Source: Porphyromonas asaccharolytica DSM 20707
GTDB lineage: Bacteria > Bacteroidota > Bacteroidia > Bacteroidales > Porphyromonadaceae
Reading direction: 5' to 3'
DNA: 64,000 nt
Assembly: GCF_000212375.1 (NCBI RefSeq)
Contig: NC_015501.1
Location: 1,116,001-1,180,000 of the forward strand
Shown: positions 8,196-17,402 of the stretch, in pieces
Layout of the letters: each line of letters begins with the position of its first letter
How positions within the stretch are numbered: position 1 is the stretch's first letter
Notes under the pieces: generated by a model
Databases searched by the model: none
Seen by the model: only the letters and a program-made list of their open reading frames with translations
Told to the model about the DNA's origin: nothing
Program-made: the position numbers and the translations under genes

Positions 8196-11117
8196 ATGAA
8201 TCATTCATTTATATCCAAACTACTAGCTGTGGGTGTCGTAGCCCTCTCTTGGGTTGGAGGGCTTGTAGCACAGCAGTCCTTTGGAGGCGTACCAGCTGGC
8301 TTCACAGCCTCCACGACAGAGCTTCGCTCGGCTGGAGCTACGCCTGTCATTCGTGTCCTCCCCGAGTTCAACGTCCAGGACTTCAAGACAGCACACCAGT
8401 GGAACAAGGGACAGGTACAGTTCAAGCGCCTTACCATCGGTCGTGTCTTAGAGACCTCTATCGACTTCTCTCGTCAGGCTCAGGCTACCGAGCTAGAGTA
8501 TGGCAAGGTTATCTACCGCCTGCGTATCTCCTCTCCAGGAGCTCAGGCTATGACGCTCCTCTATGATGACTTCTTCATTCCTAATGATGGAGGTCGTCTC
8601 TACATCTATACCCCTGATCGCTCTGTACTCTTAGGAGCTTACACCTATGAGACCCATCCCAAGCATGGTGGCTTCGCTAATGAGCCTCTGAATGGTGATG
8701 AAGTAATTATGGAGTATGAGCCAGGACGTACAGGAGCAATGCCCACGCTACTAGTCTCTGGTGTTGGCTACATTTACGATGCTAGAGTAGACAACGGGAC
8801 CAACAAGCTCCGTATGCTTTATCCAGGTGAGGATGAGAGTGGTGATCCGATCCCTCAGATCGGTATCAACTGCCCTGAGGGTGCTGAGTGGCAAACTGAA
8901 AAGGCTGGTGTCTGCCAGCTCATCATGTATGATGAGGAGGGCATCGGACTCTGCTCGGGTAACTTGATGAACAATACCAATCTAGACTTCAGACCCTTTA
9001 TTCTCTCCGCTGCACACTGTATCTCTCTGACCACCAAGCAAGAGGTAGCGCAGAAGTATCTAGACAAGTGGACATTCGTCTTCCACTATGAGAAGCCCAC
9101 TTGTAGCAATGGCTCTGTAGCGCTCAATCGAGGCAAGTCTGTCGTAGGTTGTGATGTACGTACGTTCCTTCCCTTCCTGGGTATGAGTGATGGTCTACTC
9201 CTCGAGGCACATACACAGGTACCTGAGAACTATCGTGTCTACTACAACGGTTGGGATCGCTGGTCTGTACTGCCCAAGACTCCTGCTGTAGGCATACATC
9301 ACCCTATGGGAGATGCTAAGAAGATCTCTATCGCAGATGGTCCTATCAGAATAGGTCAGTGGGACACAGGCGATGGAGAGGCCGGAGCTGAGAAGGCTCA
9401 CTTCGAGTTCCAATATACACATGGTGCTACTGAGGGTGGATCCTCTGGCTCTTCACTCTTTAGTGCCGAGCACCTAGTCGTCGGTACGCTGACTGGTGGT
9501 CGTACAGGGGGTGATGACTTCTACGGACGTCTCAAGTTCCACTGGGATCACTTTAAGAAGAATGATTCGATCGACTGTATGGACATCTACCTCGATCCTA
9601 AGGAAGGGGGTTCAGCTCGTAAGCTAGAGGGTACGTGGCGCAATGGCCTGAAGCCTCTGCAGCCTGTGTCCGACTTCAAGGTACAGGTGACCAATACGGA
9701 GGCTCACCTCTCTTGGACAGCTATTGACAAAAACACGATCCCTGCTGAGTGGAAGGTCTTCTATCGCATCTATCGCAATGGAGCCTTTATCACAGAGGTT
9801 ACAGAGAATAAGTACACCGAGTCACGTGAGGTCGCTCTCGGAGACAAGGCTCGTGAGGGTTCTGTCGTCTATGGCGTACAGGTGCGCTACGACTACGGAG
9901 GTAAGACGCTACCCGATGATGGTTATAATGGGGGTGCCGCATATACTTCCGGCGAATCTGATCTCATCGAGCAGGGCGCTTTCTGGGGCAATGCCGTACA
10001 CACGATGCCTGCTACCGCCAAGGCTAGTAGCAATGGTGTCCTCGTCTCTTGGCATGATCCGGCTAACCTACAGGAGGTCTCTCTCTTTGGTTACCCCAAC
10101 AAGATGGAGTTCATTACTTACAAGCATCCTAAAGCTGAGCTAAAAGGTCGTTACACTACGCCAAACCGCTACAACCTGACGGTTCGTATCGCCAGTGATC
10201 GCTTTGTCGGTGAGGCTACTCCTACGCTCTATGCCGTACGTCTGGTACCTGACTCACTGATCAATGTCCCTGATGCTAAGGATGCTCAGCGCTACACGAT
10301 CATCCTGCGCAATGGTACTGAGCGTAATGACAAGGTGGGTGGTATCGCTGGTATTACGTATGAGCAGATGTTCAACGTACCACAAGACTGGAAGCCCGGT
10401 GAGTGGGTTACGGTAGTCCTAGACAAGCCCTTCAGGATCAATCCTATGAATGATCTCTTCATCGGCTATGGTATCACCAACAATGACAACGCTGCAGGTG
10501 TCGTCTGTGTCAAGAACACCAACGACGCTTTACGTCCTTACGTGGACGCCTTCCTGCTTTCTGGTCAAAGGTCCGTGCCATACCCTGAGTCCAAGTACAA
10601 GGGCTCCACAGTGCCTGAGGAGTATCACGCTATGCGCTTCGTCTTCGCTCCCTCTGAGAATGTAGAGAAGCACAACGACTTCACTTGCTTTGCCAAGGGT
10701 AAGGTACCCGTACCATTCCCCAAGGTCAAGAGCTATAAGCTCCTCAAGAATGGTAAGGTCATCGCTGAGGGTCTCACTGCCAATGAGTATCAAGATGCTA
10801 CGGGCAATACGACCGACAGCTACACCGTAGAGGTTGTCTACGAAGATGGTGGTGCTTATGCTCCTGTAGGAGTCAGCGAGGTAGAGCGTAGTCTCGAGCC
10901 TGTCGCTTATCCTACGCAGCTTGATGCTACGGCACAGCTATACGTAGAGAACAGTGCTGAGGTGCTGACGCTCCGTGTCCTAACCGTCGATGGTACTAAC
11001 GTGATGCAGATTGACCAGCCAGGCCGCGTCGTAGATCTCTCTACACTACCTGCTGGTCAGTATGTTGTCGTGATGCAGACGGCAGCTGGTACTTTCACAC
11101 AGTACATCACCAAGTAA
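8196..11117 (+). CDS. Secreted trypsin-like (S1 family) serine protease with T9SS C-terminal domain
   Basis: A 973-residue exported protease. Residues 1-25 are a signal peptide (LLAVGVVALSWVGGLVAQ). A propeptide-like N-terminal domain runs to about residue 220. The chymotrypsin-fold domain follows, with His274 in LSAAHCI, a candidate Asp in GMSDGLLLE and the catalytic Ser in EGGSSGSSLF (Ser416 or Ser417). The overall look is of the lysyl endopeptidase-like group of trypsin-type peptidases in Bacteroidetes. The rest holds a fibronectin-III-like segment (about 490-570), a jelly-roll-like region, and a C-terminal T9SS-type domain ending VDLSTLPAGQYVVVMQ ... TQYITK. The specificity is not readable from sequence. 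It is the last of four consecutive T9SS cargo genes, and its terminator is the insertion site of the intron downstream. Confidence 0.88.
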   Translation: MNHSFISKLLAVGVVALSWVGGLVAQQSFGGVPAGFTASTTELRSAGATPVIRVLPEFNVQDFKTAHQWNKGQVQFKRLTIGRVLETSIDFSRQAQATELEYGKVIYRLRISSPGAQAMTLLYDDFFIPNDGGRLYIYTPDRSVLLGAYTYETHPKHGGFANEPLNGDEVIMEYEPGRTGAMPTLLVSGVGYIYDARVDNGTNKLRMLYPGEDESGDPIPQIGINCPEGAEWQTEKAGVCQLIMYDEEGIGLCSGNLMNNTNLDFRPFILSAAHCISLTTKQEVAQKYLDKWTFVFHYEKPTCSNGSVALNRGKSVVGCDVRTFLPFLGMSDGLLLEAHTQVPENYRVYYNGWDRWSVLPKTPAVGIHHPMGDAKKISIADGPIRIGQWDTGDGEAGAEKAHFEFQYTHGATEGGSSGSSLFSAEHLVVGTLTGGRTGGDDFYGRLKFHWDHFKKNDSIDCMDIYLDPKEGGSARKLEGTWRNGLKPLQPVSDFKVQVTNTEAHLSWTAIDKNTIPAEWKVFYRIYRNGAFITEVTENKYTESREVALGDKAREGSVVYGVQVRYDYGGKTLPDDGYNGGAAYTSGESDLIEQGAFWGNAVHTMPATAKASSNGVLVSWHDPANLQEVSLFGYPNKMEFITYKHPKAELKGRYTTPNRYNLTVRIASDRFVGEATPTLYAVRLVPDSLINVPDAKDAQRYTIILRNGTERNDKVGGIAGITYEQMFNVPQDWKPGEWVTVVLDKPFRINPMNDLFIGYGITNNDNAAGVVCVKNTNDALRPYVDAFLLSGQRSVPYPESKYKGSTVPEEYHAMRFVFAPSENVEKHNDFTCFAKGKVPVPFPKVKSYKLLKNGKVIAEGLTANEYQDATGNTTDSYTVEVVYEDGGAYAPVGVSEVERSLEPVAYPTQLDATAQLYVENSAEVLTLRVLTVDGTNVMQIDQPGRVVDLSTLPAGQYVVVMQTAAGTFTQYITK

Positions 11118-11219
11118 AGTCACTCTACGAGACCATGACGCCATAAGACCTTTGGTCTCATCAGGGATCTAGCGCGACCCAGAGCAGACTAAGCGCGCAC
11201 GACCCCATTATCTATAGAT

Positions 11220-11257
11220 AGAAGCGTGGTAAGGACAGAGATCCTTATCACGCTTCT
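11220..11257 (+). terminator. Strong intrinsic terminator hairpin and intron insertion site
   Basis: A 16-bp stem (11220-11235 with 11242-11257, one G-U pair) and a 6-nt loop, about 100 bp after the protease stop codon. The T-run that should follow is displaced: the group II intron begins within 2 nt of the stem. A weaker hairpin (GAGACCA/TGGTCTC) lies at 11129-11159. Confidence 0.8.
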
Positions 11258-11259
11258 GC

Positions 11260-13131
11260 GTGTATGACGGGCATGTCATACATCTGTGGTGAAAGTCCAC
11301 ACGGGGCGTAGTTGCCAACGAACCCCATAGCGACTTGCAAGTTTCAAGGGGTGACCCTTGGGAGAGAAGAAGCAATAGCGAATTCGTGGCCTGACGAACA
11401 GAAACCTAATACCAAGGCGTATCAAGCGGACAAGCTGGCACGCGACAGTGAAGCTCCAAAAGGCAACCGTAACCTTGATGCGTAAATTAGGCAGGTAAAC
11501 GATGAAAGATGTATGGCTTATCCCGTGAGGCCTCGGCAGTCCTCAAGGATAGTAACAACGAATGTCGAGGAGTCAGCAGAGGTCGAAGTAGCCGTTCTCG
11601 CGCAGAACAAGGCGAAGGACCGAATAATTCGTAACGTTAATCAAGAATGTATGTTCCGATGTTTTTGCTGACGAGTGGCAACGGTCAAAACGTCAATGCG
11701 ATCGACCACATAGAGCTAAGCACGCGAGCATCGGAAGCGGAAATTAAGAAAGACGGAAGATGAAACTAATCGAACAGATACTCGCCAAGAATAATGTACG
11801 CGAGGCACTCAATCGTGTTGTGAGCAACAAGGGCGCCTCGGGTATAGACGGTATGAAAGTCGAGGAGCTCCGCGACTATATGAACGCCAATTGGACGAGC
11901 ATCAAGCAGTCGATCCTAGAGCGTAGGTACAAGCCAGCCCCCGTACGGAGGGTTGAGATACCTAAGCCCAACGGAGGCGTACGCAAGCTCGGTATCCCGA
12001 CCGTTGTCGACCGAACCCTTCAACAATCGATTGTCCAAGTCCTGACTCCCATCTTCGAGGCAGAGTTTCAAGAGAACAGCTACGGCTTCCGCCCCGGCAG
12101 GAGCTGTGAGCAAGCCGTTCAGAAGCTTTTGGAATACCTCAACGAGGGAGCGGAGTGGATAGTTGACATAGACTTGGAGAAGTTCTTCGACAATGTTCCA
12201 CAAGACAAACTGATGAGTTATGTGGGTCGTGTGATCCATGACCCAGACACCGAAAGTCTGATACGCAAGTATCTGAAGTCGGGCGTAATGGAGAATGGTC
12301 TTTACGAAGCCACAGAACTCGGCACGCCCCAAGGTGGCAATTTGTCCCCCTTGTTGAGCAATGTGATGCTCAACGAGCTAGATAAGGAAATGGTCAGACG
12401 GGGGCTGCGCTATGTTCGATACGCAGACGACTGCGTCATAGCAGTAAGAAGCGAAGCAAGTGCCAAACGAGTGATGCACTCTGTCACCCAATGGATAGAG
12501 CGTGTCCTCGGGCTTAAGGTCAATGCCACCAAAACGCACGTCTGCCGACCGAGCAAACTTAAGTACCTCGGTTTTGGATTTTACAAATCCCCTCAGACCA
12601 AGCAGTGGACGGCAAGACCTCACGAGGACTCCGTAGCGAAGTTTGTCAGGAAGCTGAAGAAACTATGCAAACGCTCGTGGAGCATCTCCATGACTGCCCG
12701 TATCACAATGCTGAACAGAGTGATACGTGGATGGATAAACTACTTTGCCATTGGAGCTATGAAAGGCAAGATGGTAGGGATAGACGAACATCTGCGCACG
12801 ATGCTACGTAAGGTGATATGGAAGCAATGGAAAACACCTCGAAAGCGAGCCTGGGGGCTACGCAAGCTTGGTATCTGCAACGACTTAGCCAAGCTCACCT
12901 CGTGCAGCGGAGACCGCTACGAATGGGTGGTGAGACGTACATGCGTGGTACGAGCAATATCGAAAGATGTGCTAGCCCGCAGAGGCCTCGTAAGCTGTTT
13001 GGACTACTATGCGATTAGACACTCTTTGAAAACGAATTAAACCGCCGTATGCCGAACGGCACGTACGGTGGTGTGAGAGGAAAGGAAACGAAAGTAGGTC
13101 AGAAAACTTTCGTTTCCCGACCTACTCGATT
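11260..13131 (+). mobile_element. Group II intron, probably class C (IIC)
   Basis: The 5' end at 11260 reads GTGTATGACGGGCATG, resembling the GUGYG start and early domain I of IIC introns. GTGAAAGTCCAC occurs shortly after. The intron encodes a reverse transcriptase (11760-13040). Domain V is recognisable at 13041-13072: an 8-bp lower stem (ACCGCCGT with ACGGTGGT), a two-base bulge and a GCC/GGC-capped upper stem. The lower stem contains CGC, the catalytic-triad variant often found in IIC introns. Domain VI follows, with the end near CCTACTCGATT (about 13131; the exact 3' junction is uncertain by a few bases). Insertion directly after an intrinsic terminator stem is the known target preference of IIC introns. 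Confidence 0.85.
11760..13040 (+). CDS. ltrA: Group II intron reverse transcriptase/maturase
   Basis: A 426-residue intron-encoded protein that splices and mobilises its host intron. The RT domain covers about residues 1-290: RT0/1 (GASGIDGMKVEELRDY, PAPVRRVEIPKPNGG), RT2 (NSYGFRPGRSCEQAV), RT3 (DIDLEKFFDNV), RT4 (GTPQGGNLSPLLSN) and RT5 with catalytic YADD at 221-224. The maturase (X) domain follows (SWSISMTARITMLNRVIRGWINYF). There is no HNH endonuclease, which fits class C. The sequence closely resembles, from memory, the thermostable GsI-IIC RT. The frame is intact with all catalytic residues, so the element may be active. Confidence 0.95.
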   Translation: MKLIEQILAKNNVREALNRVVSNKGASGIDGMKVEELRDYMNANWTSIKQSILERRYKPAPVRRVEIPKPNGGVRKLGIPTVVDRTLQQSIVQVLTPIFEAEFQENSYGFRPGRSCEQAVQKLLEYLNEGAEWIVDIDLEKFFDNVPQDKLMSYVGRVIHDPDTESLIRKYLKSGVMENGLYEATELGTPQGGNLSPLLSNVMLNELDKEMVRRGLRYVRYADDCVIAVRSEASAKRVMHSVTQWIERVLGLKVNATKTHVCRPSKLKYLGFGFYKSPQTKQWTARPHEDSVAKFVRKLKKLCKRSWSISMTARITMLNRVIRGWINYFAIGAMKGKMVGIDEHLRTMLRKVIWKQWKTPRKRAWGLRKLGICNDLAKLTSCSGDRYEWVVRRTCVVRAISKDVLARRGLVSCLDYYAIRHSLKTN

Positions 13132-13181
13132 ATAGAGTCCATCTACGTCCTCAACTCCGCACATCTCTCGGGTAGCCTGCT

Positions 13182-13385
13182 GTAGGGACGCACGGCTCGT
13201 GCGTCCGTTCCCGTTAAAACTTCGATGCTGTAACTTTTGATGCAACGGACGCACGAACCGTGCGTGTAACGATGATACGTGTAACCCTTTGTAGGGACGC
13301 ACGGCTCGTGCGTCCGTCCCCGTCAAAACCACAACGCTGTAACCTTTGATACAACGGACGCACGAACCGTGCGTCCCTACAGCGG
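13182..13385. repeat. GGACGCACGG-family inverted repeats (two hairpin units)
   Basis: Two successive units (about 13182-13265 and 13290-13382), each an inverted repeat with arms of the type GGGACGCACGGCTCGTGCG and GGACGCACGAACCGTGCGTC. A spacer with AACGCTGTAACCTTTGATA separates the arms. The same units appear at 27742-27795, 39540-40365 and 58019-58175. No gene is supported in this gap. The family behaves like a REP/MITE-type intergenic repeat. Confidence 0.8.
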
Positions 13386-13435
13386 GTTACACGTCTTGCG
13401 GTACTACAACGGAGACCTCCGATCGGAGGCCGACT

Positions 13436-13710
13436 CGTTACAATAATTTAGATCCGACTACGTATCGATACGGCGCTATGTCGAGAAAAAGTGATTTCCA
13501 CGTGGATATTTCGAAATATCCAGGTGGAGAATTTTTATTTTCCACGTAGGGGAGAAAAAATTCTTCGGAGGAATCAAATGAAACTTCGGAGGAAATGAAT
13601 GACGCCCACGTGGAAAATAAAAAATATCCACGTGGAGATTTGAGATTTCCCACGTGGATATTCGAGAAAGGAGGGAATCGGACGAATTTCCTCGTAAAGA
13701 TATGTAATTA
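13436..13710 (-). repeat. Composite CCACGTGG palindromic element, copy B (inverted)
   Basis: A near-identical reverse-complement copy of the core at 105-375. It runs from CGTTACAATAATTTAGA through repeated CCACGTGG motifs and CTTCGGAGGAA motifs to the CGTAAAGATATGTAA end. It contains an imperfect hairpin around 13610-13670 and sits directly beside the TTAGAGG inverted repeat. Confidence 0.85.
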
Positions 13711-13712
13711 GG

Positions 13713-13821
13713 GATTAGAGGTTAGAGATTAGAGGTTAGAGGGGCTAGTGGCACTAGTGCTCCTAGTAGGTCTAGTGCTCCTAGAGTCTAGTGTCTAACC
13801 TCTAATCTCTAACCTCTAATC
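13713..13821. repeat. TTAGAGG-type large inverted repeat (28-bp perfect arms)
   Basis: The arm at 13713-13740 (GATTAGAGGTTAGAGATTAG...) is perfectly complementary to 13794-13821. The 53-nt loop contains several CTAGTG/CACTAG motifs. The right side continues with extra TAACCTC units to about 13837. Related tracts lie at 40387-40406, 49090-49137 and 56284-56402. Confidence 0.85.
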
Positions 13822-13953
13822 TCTAACCTCTAACCTCAAAACTTCGCAAATCGGCAATAGGTCTCGCCTTGATGCACATCCCGTGTTGTCCCTACGGCGG
13901 CTTACTCGTCTCATCGGGCTAGCCGAGACGGTCAGCTTCACGCTGTGATTTCG

Positions 13954-13961
13954 TATCTTTG
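13954..13961 (+). promoter_or_regulatory. -7 box (TATCTTTG) for the GHL10 lipoprotein gene
   Basis: TATCTTTG lies 28 bp upstream of the ATG at 13989. It overlaps the upstream extension of the reading frame, which supports the ATG as the start. Confidence 0.6.
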
Positions 13962-13988
13962 TGGCGTCTATCAATTTATATAAGAGCG

Positions 13989-15572
13989 ATGCCTAAGAGA
14001 CTTATCTCCACACTTTGTCAGTCAGCACTGCTATTGCTGACGCTGTTCCTCTTTAGCCAGTGCGGTGCACGTAAGGCTACACCACGGCGACCGCATGTCG
14101 AGCTACCCGAGTGCAGCATCAGTGATGACGCCTACTCGGTGCCTCAGCTGCCTGGAGCTGAGATGCGCGCTGTGTGGCTCACCTCGATCTTTGGACTAGA
14201 CTGGCCGAAGGTCTCTGCAGATACTTACTCAGGTATGGTACGGCAGCAGGAGTCGCTCGACAAGATGCTAGATGCCTTTGTGCAGGCGGGGATCAATACG
14301 GTCTTCCTACAGGTACGTCTGCGTGGTGACTTGCTCTATCCGAGCAGTGTCGAGCCGCTCTCTCCTACGGTTAGCAAGACGGGTGCGCTGCCCAATGGCT
14401 ATGATCCCCTCCAGTATGCTATCGATGCGTGTCATCATCGTGGTCTGAGTGTACATGCCTGGATGGTGGTCTATCCACTAGGCACGAATGATCATGTGCG
14501 CTCGCTAGCTAAGCAGGGTAAAGGCTTCTACGCAGCACATCCTGAGCTGTGTCTCCGACAGGGCAACGCTTGGTTTATGGATCCCGCGCAGCCCGCTGTA
14601 CGTACGCACATGGCTCAGCTGGTACGAGACTTAGTCACGCGCTACGATGTGGATGGCGTGCACCTAGACTATATCCGTTACCCCGATGGTCCGAAGAAGT
14701 TTGACGATCTCAAGAGCTACCAGCGCATGAACCCCAAGCGACTCCCTCGTATGGAGTGGCGTGAGGCGAATGTGACAGCTATGATCGATACGCTCCACCG
14801 TACGCTGCAAGAGGTAGCACCCGAGGTGGCGCTCTCGACAGCTTGCATCGGTAAGTATCAGCAGTTGCCGAAGCCTGCCCCTGGGGGCTACTTCTGCAAG
14901 AATGATGTGTCGCAAGATCCGCTCGTCTGGTTTCAGCGGGGCATCGTGGACTTCATCGTGCCGATGATTTATTACAAGGATGCGCACTTCAACTACTATA
15001 TAGCAGACTGGGCTAAGCGCATCGCGCCCTACGGACCCATCGTAGCTGGACTAGGTGTCTATCGCCTCTATGACAATTCGCGGTGGAAGCTACAAGACAT
15101 CTACAATCAGCTCGACACATTGTCGCATTATGGACTCTCAGGGGTGAGCTACTACCGAGCTGAGCAGTTCTTGCAGATGTATGATCAGCTACCGGCAGAG
15201 CGTCAGGATCAGCTCCTCTTGCCGACACGTCGTCCCGCCTTCGGAGCGGAGCCCCGTATCCCCTTTGGTATGGCAAAGGTTGAGGAGATCGTGGATCAAG
15301 GTGAGCGGCTGACTATCTCGTGGAGCTATGACCTCCAGGAGCCGACGGGGCACACCTTCAATCTCTATTACCGTCTCTACGGATCGCATCTCGACTGTCC
15401 ACTGGTACTACTCGGGCAAAACCTTGCAGGACGCTCGGCGACTATCTCGCGAGACTTCCTACCAGAGGATGTCTTGGTCGAGTTCTTTGTAGAGCCGGCG
15501 GCTTTCAGTGGACATACAGGCAAGCTCTCTGCGGGAGCGCTTTACTACAACTCCCGTGAGCTAAAGAAATAG
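13989..15572 (+). CDS. GHL10-family (glycosyl hydrolase-like) lipoprotein
   Basis: A 527-residue predicted lipoprotein. The signal peptide ends in the lipobox LFSQC with Cys25 as the lipidated residue. The main domain (about 55-400) is the glycosyl hydrolase-like 10 family (formerly DUF187), opening with AEMRAVWLTSIFGLDWPKV and containing the TIM-barrel signatures NTVFLQVRLRGDLLYPS, VHAWMVVYPLG and DVDGVHLDYIRYPDG. A fibronectin-III-like C-terminal part follows. Family members act on cell-wall or other glycans, but the substrate is not established. The ATG at 13989 is preferred over a frame extension that runs into the promoter. The hemW start codon is only 3 bp after its stop, so the two are probably cotranscribed. 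Confidence 0.88.
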   Translation: MPKRLISTLCQSALLLLTLFLFSQCGARKATPRRPHVELPECSISDDAYSVPQLPGAEMRAVWLTSIFGLDWPKVSADTYSGMVRQQESLDKMLDAFVQAGINTVFLQVRLRGDLLYPSSVEPLSPTVSKTGALPNGYDPLQYAIDACHHRGLSVHAWMVVYPLGTNDHVRSLAKQGKGFYAAHPELCLRQGNAWFMDPAQPAVRTHMAQLVRDLVTRYDVDGVHLDYIRYPDGPKKFDDLKSYQRMNPKRLPRMEWREANVTAMIDTLHRTLQEVAPEVALSTACIGKYQQLPKPAPGGYFCKNDVSQDPLVWFQRGIVDFIVPMIYYKDAHFNYYIADWAKRIAPYGPIVAGLGVYRLYDNSRWKLQDIYNQLDTLSHYGLSGVSYYRAEQFLQMYDQLPAERQDQLLLPTRRPAFGAEPRIPFGMAKVEEIVDQGERLTISWSYDLQEPTGHTFNLYYRLYGSHLDCPLVLLGQNLAGRSATISRDFLPEDVLVEFFVEPAAFSGHTGKLSAGALYYNSRELKK

Positions 15573-15575
15573 TGT

Positions 15576-16691
15576 ATGTGGGGGCTCTACCTGCATATCC
15601 CGTTTTGTCCCACACGGTGCATCTACTGTGACTTTTACTCGCAGAGCGACTTGTCGCTACAGAGTGCCTTTGTGGAGGCTCTCTGTCGTGAGTTAACGAT
15701 CTACTGTGACCGAGGGCTGTGGGCTACAGCTCCTCGTACCATCTATCTCGGCGGAGGTACGCCTAGTAGCCTCCCGCTCCCGCTCCTAGAGCGACTCATG
15801 CAGCATATACACTCGCTTTGGAGACTAGATAAGTCGATCGAGATCACTATTGAGGCAAACCCCGAGGATGTGTCGCCAGAGTGGGCTAGGGGCGTAGCGC
15901 AGCTAGGCTTCAACCGCATCAGCCTAGGGGTGCAAAGCTTGAGCGATGAGACGCTACGCTTCTTACAGCGTCGCCACTCAGCTGCACAAGCCGAGCTGGC
16001 GATCAGCTATATACGCGAAGCAGGCATTAGCAATGTGAGCATCGATCTGATATTTGCGCTACCTAAGGGTTATGAGCAGCACTGGTTCGAGAGCTTGGCA
16101 CATGCGTTAGTACTGCCCGTGACACACCTTTCTGCCTATGGTTTGACCTACGAAAGTGGCACACGCCTGGATCGTATGCGGGAGAGCGGAGCGGTGACCC
16201 CCTCGAGCGAAGAGACCTACGTGAAGCAGTACTATGCTCTAGTCGCAGCCTGTCGGAAGGCAGGCTTTACGCATTACGAATTGTCTAACTGGGCGCTCCC
16301 TGGCTTTGCTTCTCAGCACAATAGCGCTTATTGGGACGGTACGCCCTACCTAGGTTTAGGACCTAGCGCACATAGTTACATGGCGAGGCATCGCTGGTGG
16401 AATCTCTCCGACATACACCTATATATAGAGCGACTGCAGCAAGACACACTCCCGATCGCTGATGAGGAGTGGCTCTCACTGACTGAGCTATCCGAAGAGT
16501 GCATCATGCTGGGGCTACGTACTAGTCGTGGTATAGACCTCCGTAGGCCCGTGCTGCAGGGAGTCCCGCTTATGGATCGTGCCACGCCGTGGCTCGATCA
16601 GGGACTACTCACCTACACCGCCGATGATCACTTGCGTCTCACCCACGAAGGCCTGATCTGGTGTGACCGCATCTGTACGGCACTCTGCTAG
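15576..16691 (+). CDS. hemW: HemW-like radical SAM protein (heme chaperone)
   Basis: A 371-residue HemN/HemW-family protein. The radical SAM cluster motif is Cys11-Cys15-Cys18 in HIPFCPTRCIYCDFY; the SAM-binding glycines follow in YLGGGTPSSLP. The motifs NRISLGVQSLSDETLRFLQRRH and LSAYGLTYESGTRL are family-typical. The length and lack of the longer HemN N-terminal region favour HemW, a heme-binding chaperone, over a true coproporphyrinogen III dehydrogenase. It follows the GHL10 gene after 3 bp. Confidence 0.9.
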   Translation: MWGLYLHIPFCPTRCIYCDFYSQSDLSLQSAFVEALCRELTIYCDRGLWATAPRTIYLGGGTPSSLPLPLLERLMQHIHSLWRLDKSIEITIEANPEDVSPEWARGVAQLGFNRISLGVQSLSDETLRFLQRRHSAAQAELAISYIREAGISNVSIDLIFALPKGYEQHWFESLAHALVLPVTHLSAYGLTYESGTRLDRMRESGAVTPSSEETYVKQYYALVAACRKAGFTHYELSNWALPGFASQHNSAYWDGTPYLGLGPSAHSYMARHRWWNLSDIHLYIERLQQDTLPIADEEWLSLTELSEECIMLGLRTSRGIDLRRPVLQGVPLMDRATPWLDQGLLTYTADDHLRLTHEGLIWCDRICTALC

Positions 16692-16805
16692 CACGCTACC
16701 GCTGCGGTCATAGGTGTGTCGTGTGTCTAGAGTGGGGAGTGGGGAAGCTATGCGATAGGCTCATTTTACCTAGGTTAAGGTATTGACAGACTCAGAGATA
16801 GCGTC

Positions 16806-16813
16806 TACCTTTG
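16806..16813 (+). promoter_or_regulatory. -7 box (TACCTTTG) for the flavodoxin gene
   Basis: TACCTTTG lies 34 bp before the ATG at 16848. A TTG at 16784, about 20 bp upstream, could serve as the -33 element. Confidence 0.65.
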
Positions 16814-16847
16814 CAAACAGAAATACCAACATAACGTTTCAAAGCAA

Positions 16848-17348
16848 ATGAAGAATACCGGACTATACTTCGGCTCCTCTACGGGCCATGTCGAGGGCAT
16901 CGCAGATAAGGTTGCCCAGTTACTAGGGATTGATGCAGCTAATGTACACAACGTAGCAGATGCTACCCCAGAGTCTGCCCTGGCGTACGATCTCCTCATC
17001 TTCGGCTCCTCTACTTGGGGCTATGGCGACCTACAAGACGATTGGGAGGGATTCCTCCCCAAGCTTGTTAAGCAAGATCTCTCGGGCAAGCAGTTTGCTG
17101 TCTTCGGCTGTGGTGACTCAAGCAGCTATCCAGACACCTTCTGCGATGCTATGGCCGAAATCGCTGAGCAGGTTACTGCTGCTGGAGCGACGCTCGTAGG
17201 GCAGATCCCTGCAGAAGGTTATAGCTACGAGGCTACGCGCTGTGAGGTGGACGGTCAGCTCATCGGCTGTTGTCTAGACGAAGACAACGAGAGTGACGAG
17301 ACGGACGATCGTCTCGATACGTGGGTACAAGCTATCCAAAAGGCATAA
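16848..17348 (+). CDS. fldA: Flavodoxin (long chain, FldA type)
   Basis: A 166-residue cytoplasmic FMN electron carrier. The N-terminal phosphate-binding loop is GLYFGSSTGHVEGIA. The FMN-contact loops FGSSTWGYGDLQDDWEGF and FGCGDSSSYPDTFCDAM are typical of long-chain flavodoxins. The acidic C-terminus (DEDNESDETDDRLDTW) fits interaction with basic partner enzymes. It is likely cotranscribed with the DUF2023 gene downstream, a pairing common in Bacteroidetes. Confidence 0.94.
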   Translation: MKNTGLYFGSSTGHVEGIADKVAQLLGIDAANVHNVADATPESALAYDLLIFGSSTWGYGDLQDDWEGFLPKLVKQDLSGKQFAVFGCGDSSSYPDTFCDAMAEIAEQVTAAGATLVGQIPAEGYSYEATRCEVDGQLIGCCLDEDNESDETDDRLDTWVQAIQKA

Positions 17349-17402
17349 CGCATATCTGCGAGGCTTCCTTCATAATTCTTTTTTTCTGTTAGTTAAGTGT
17401 GT

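Noticed and set aside
10530-10793. Small minus-strand frames inside the serine protease gene
   Set aside because: Shadows of a strongly supported plus-strand gene.
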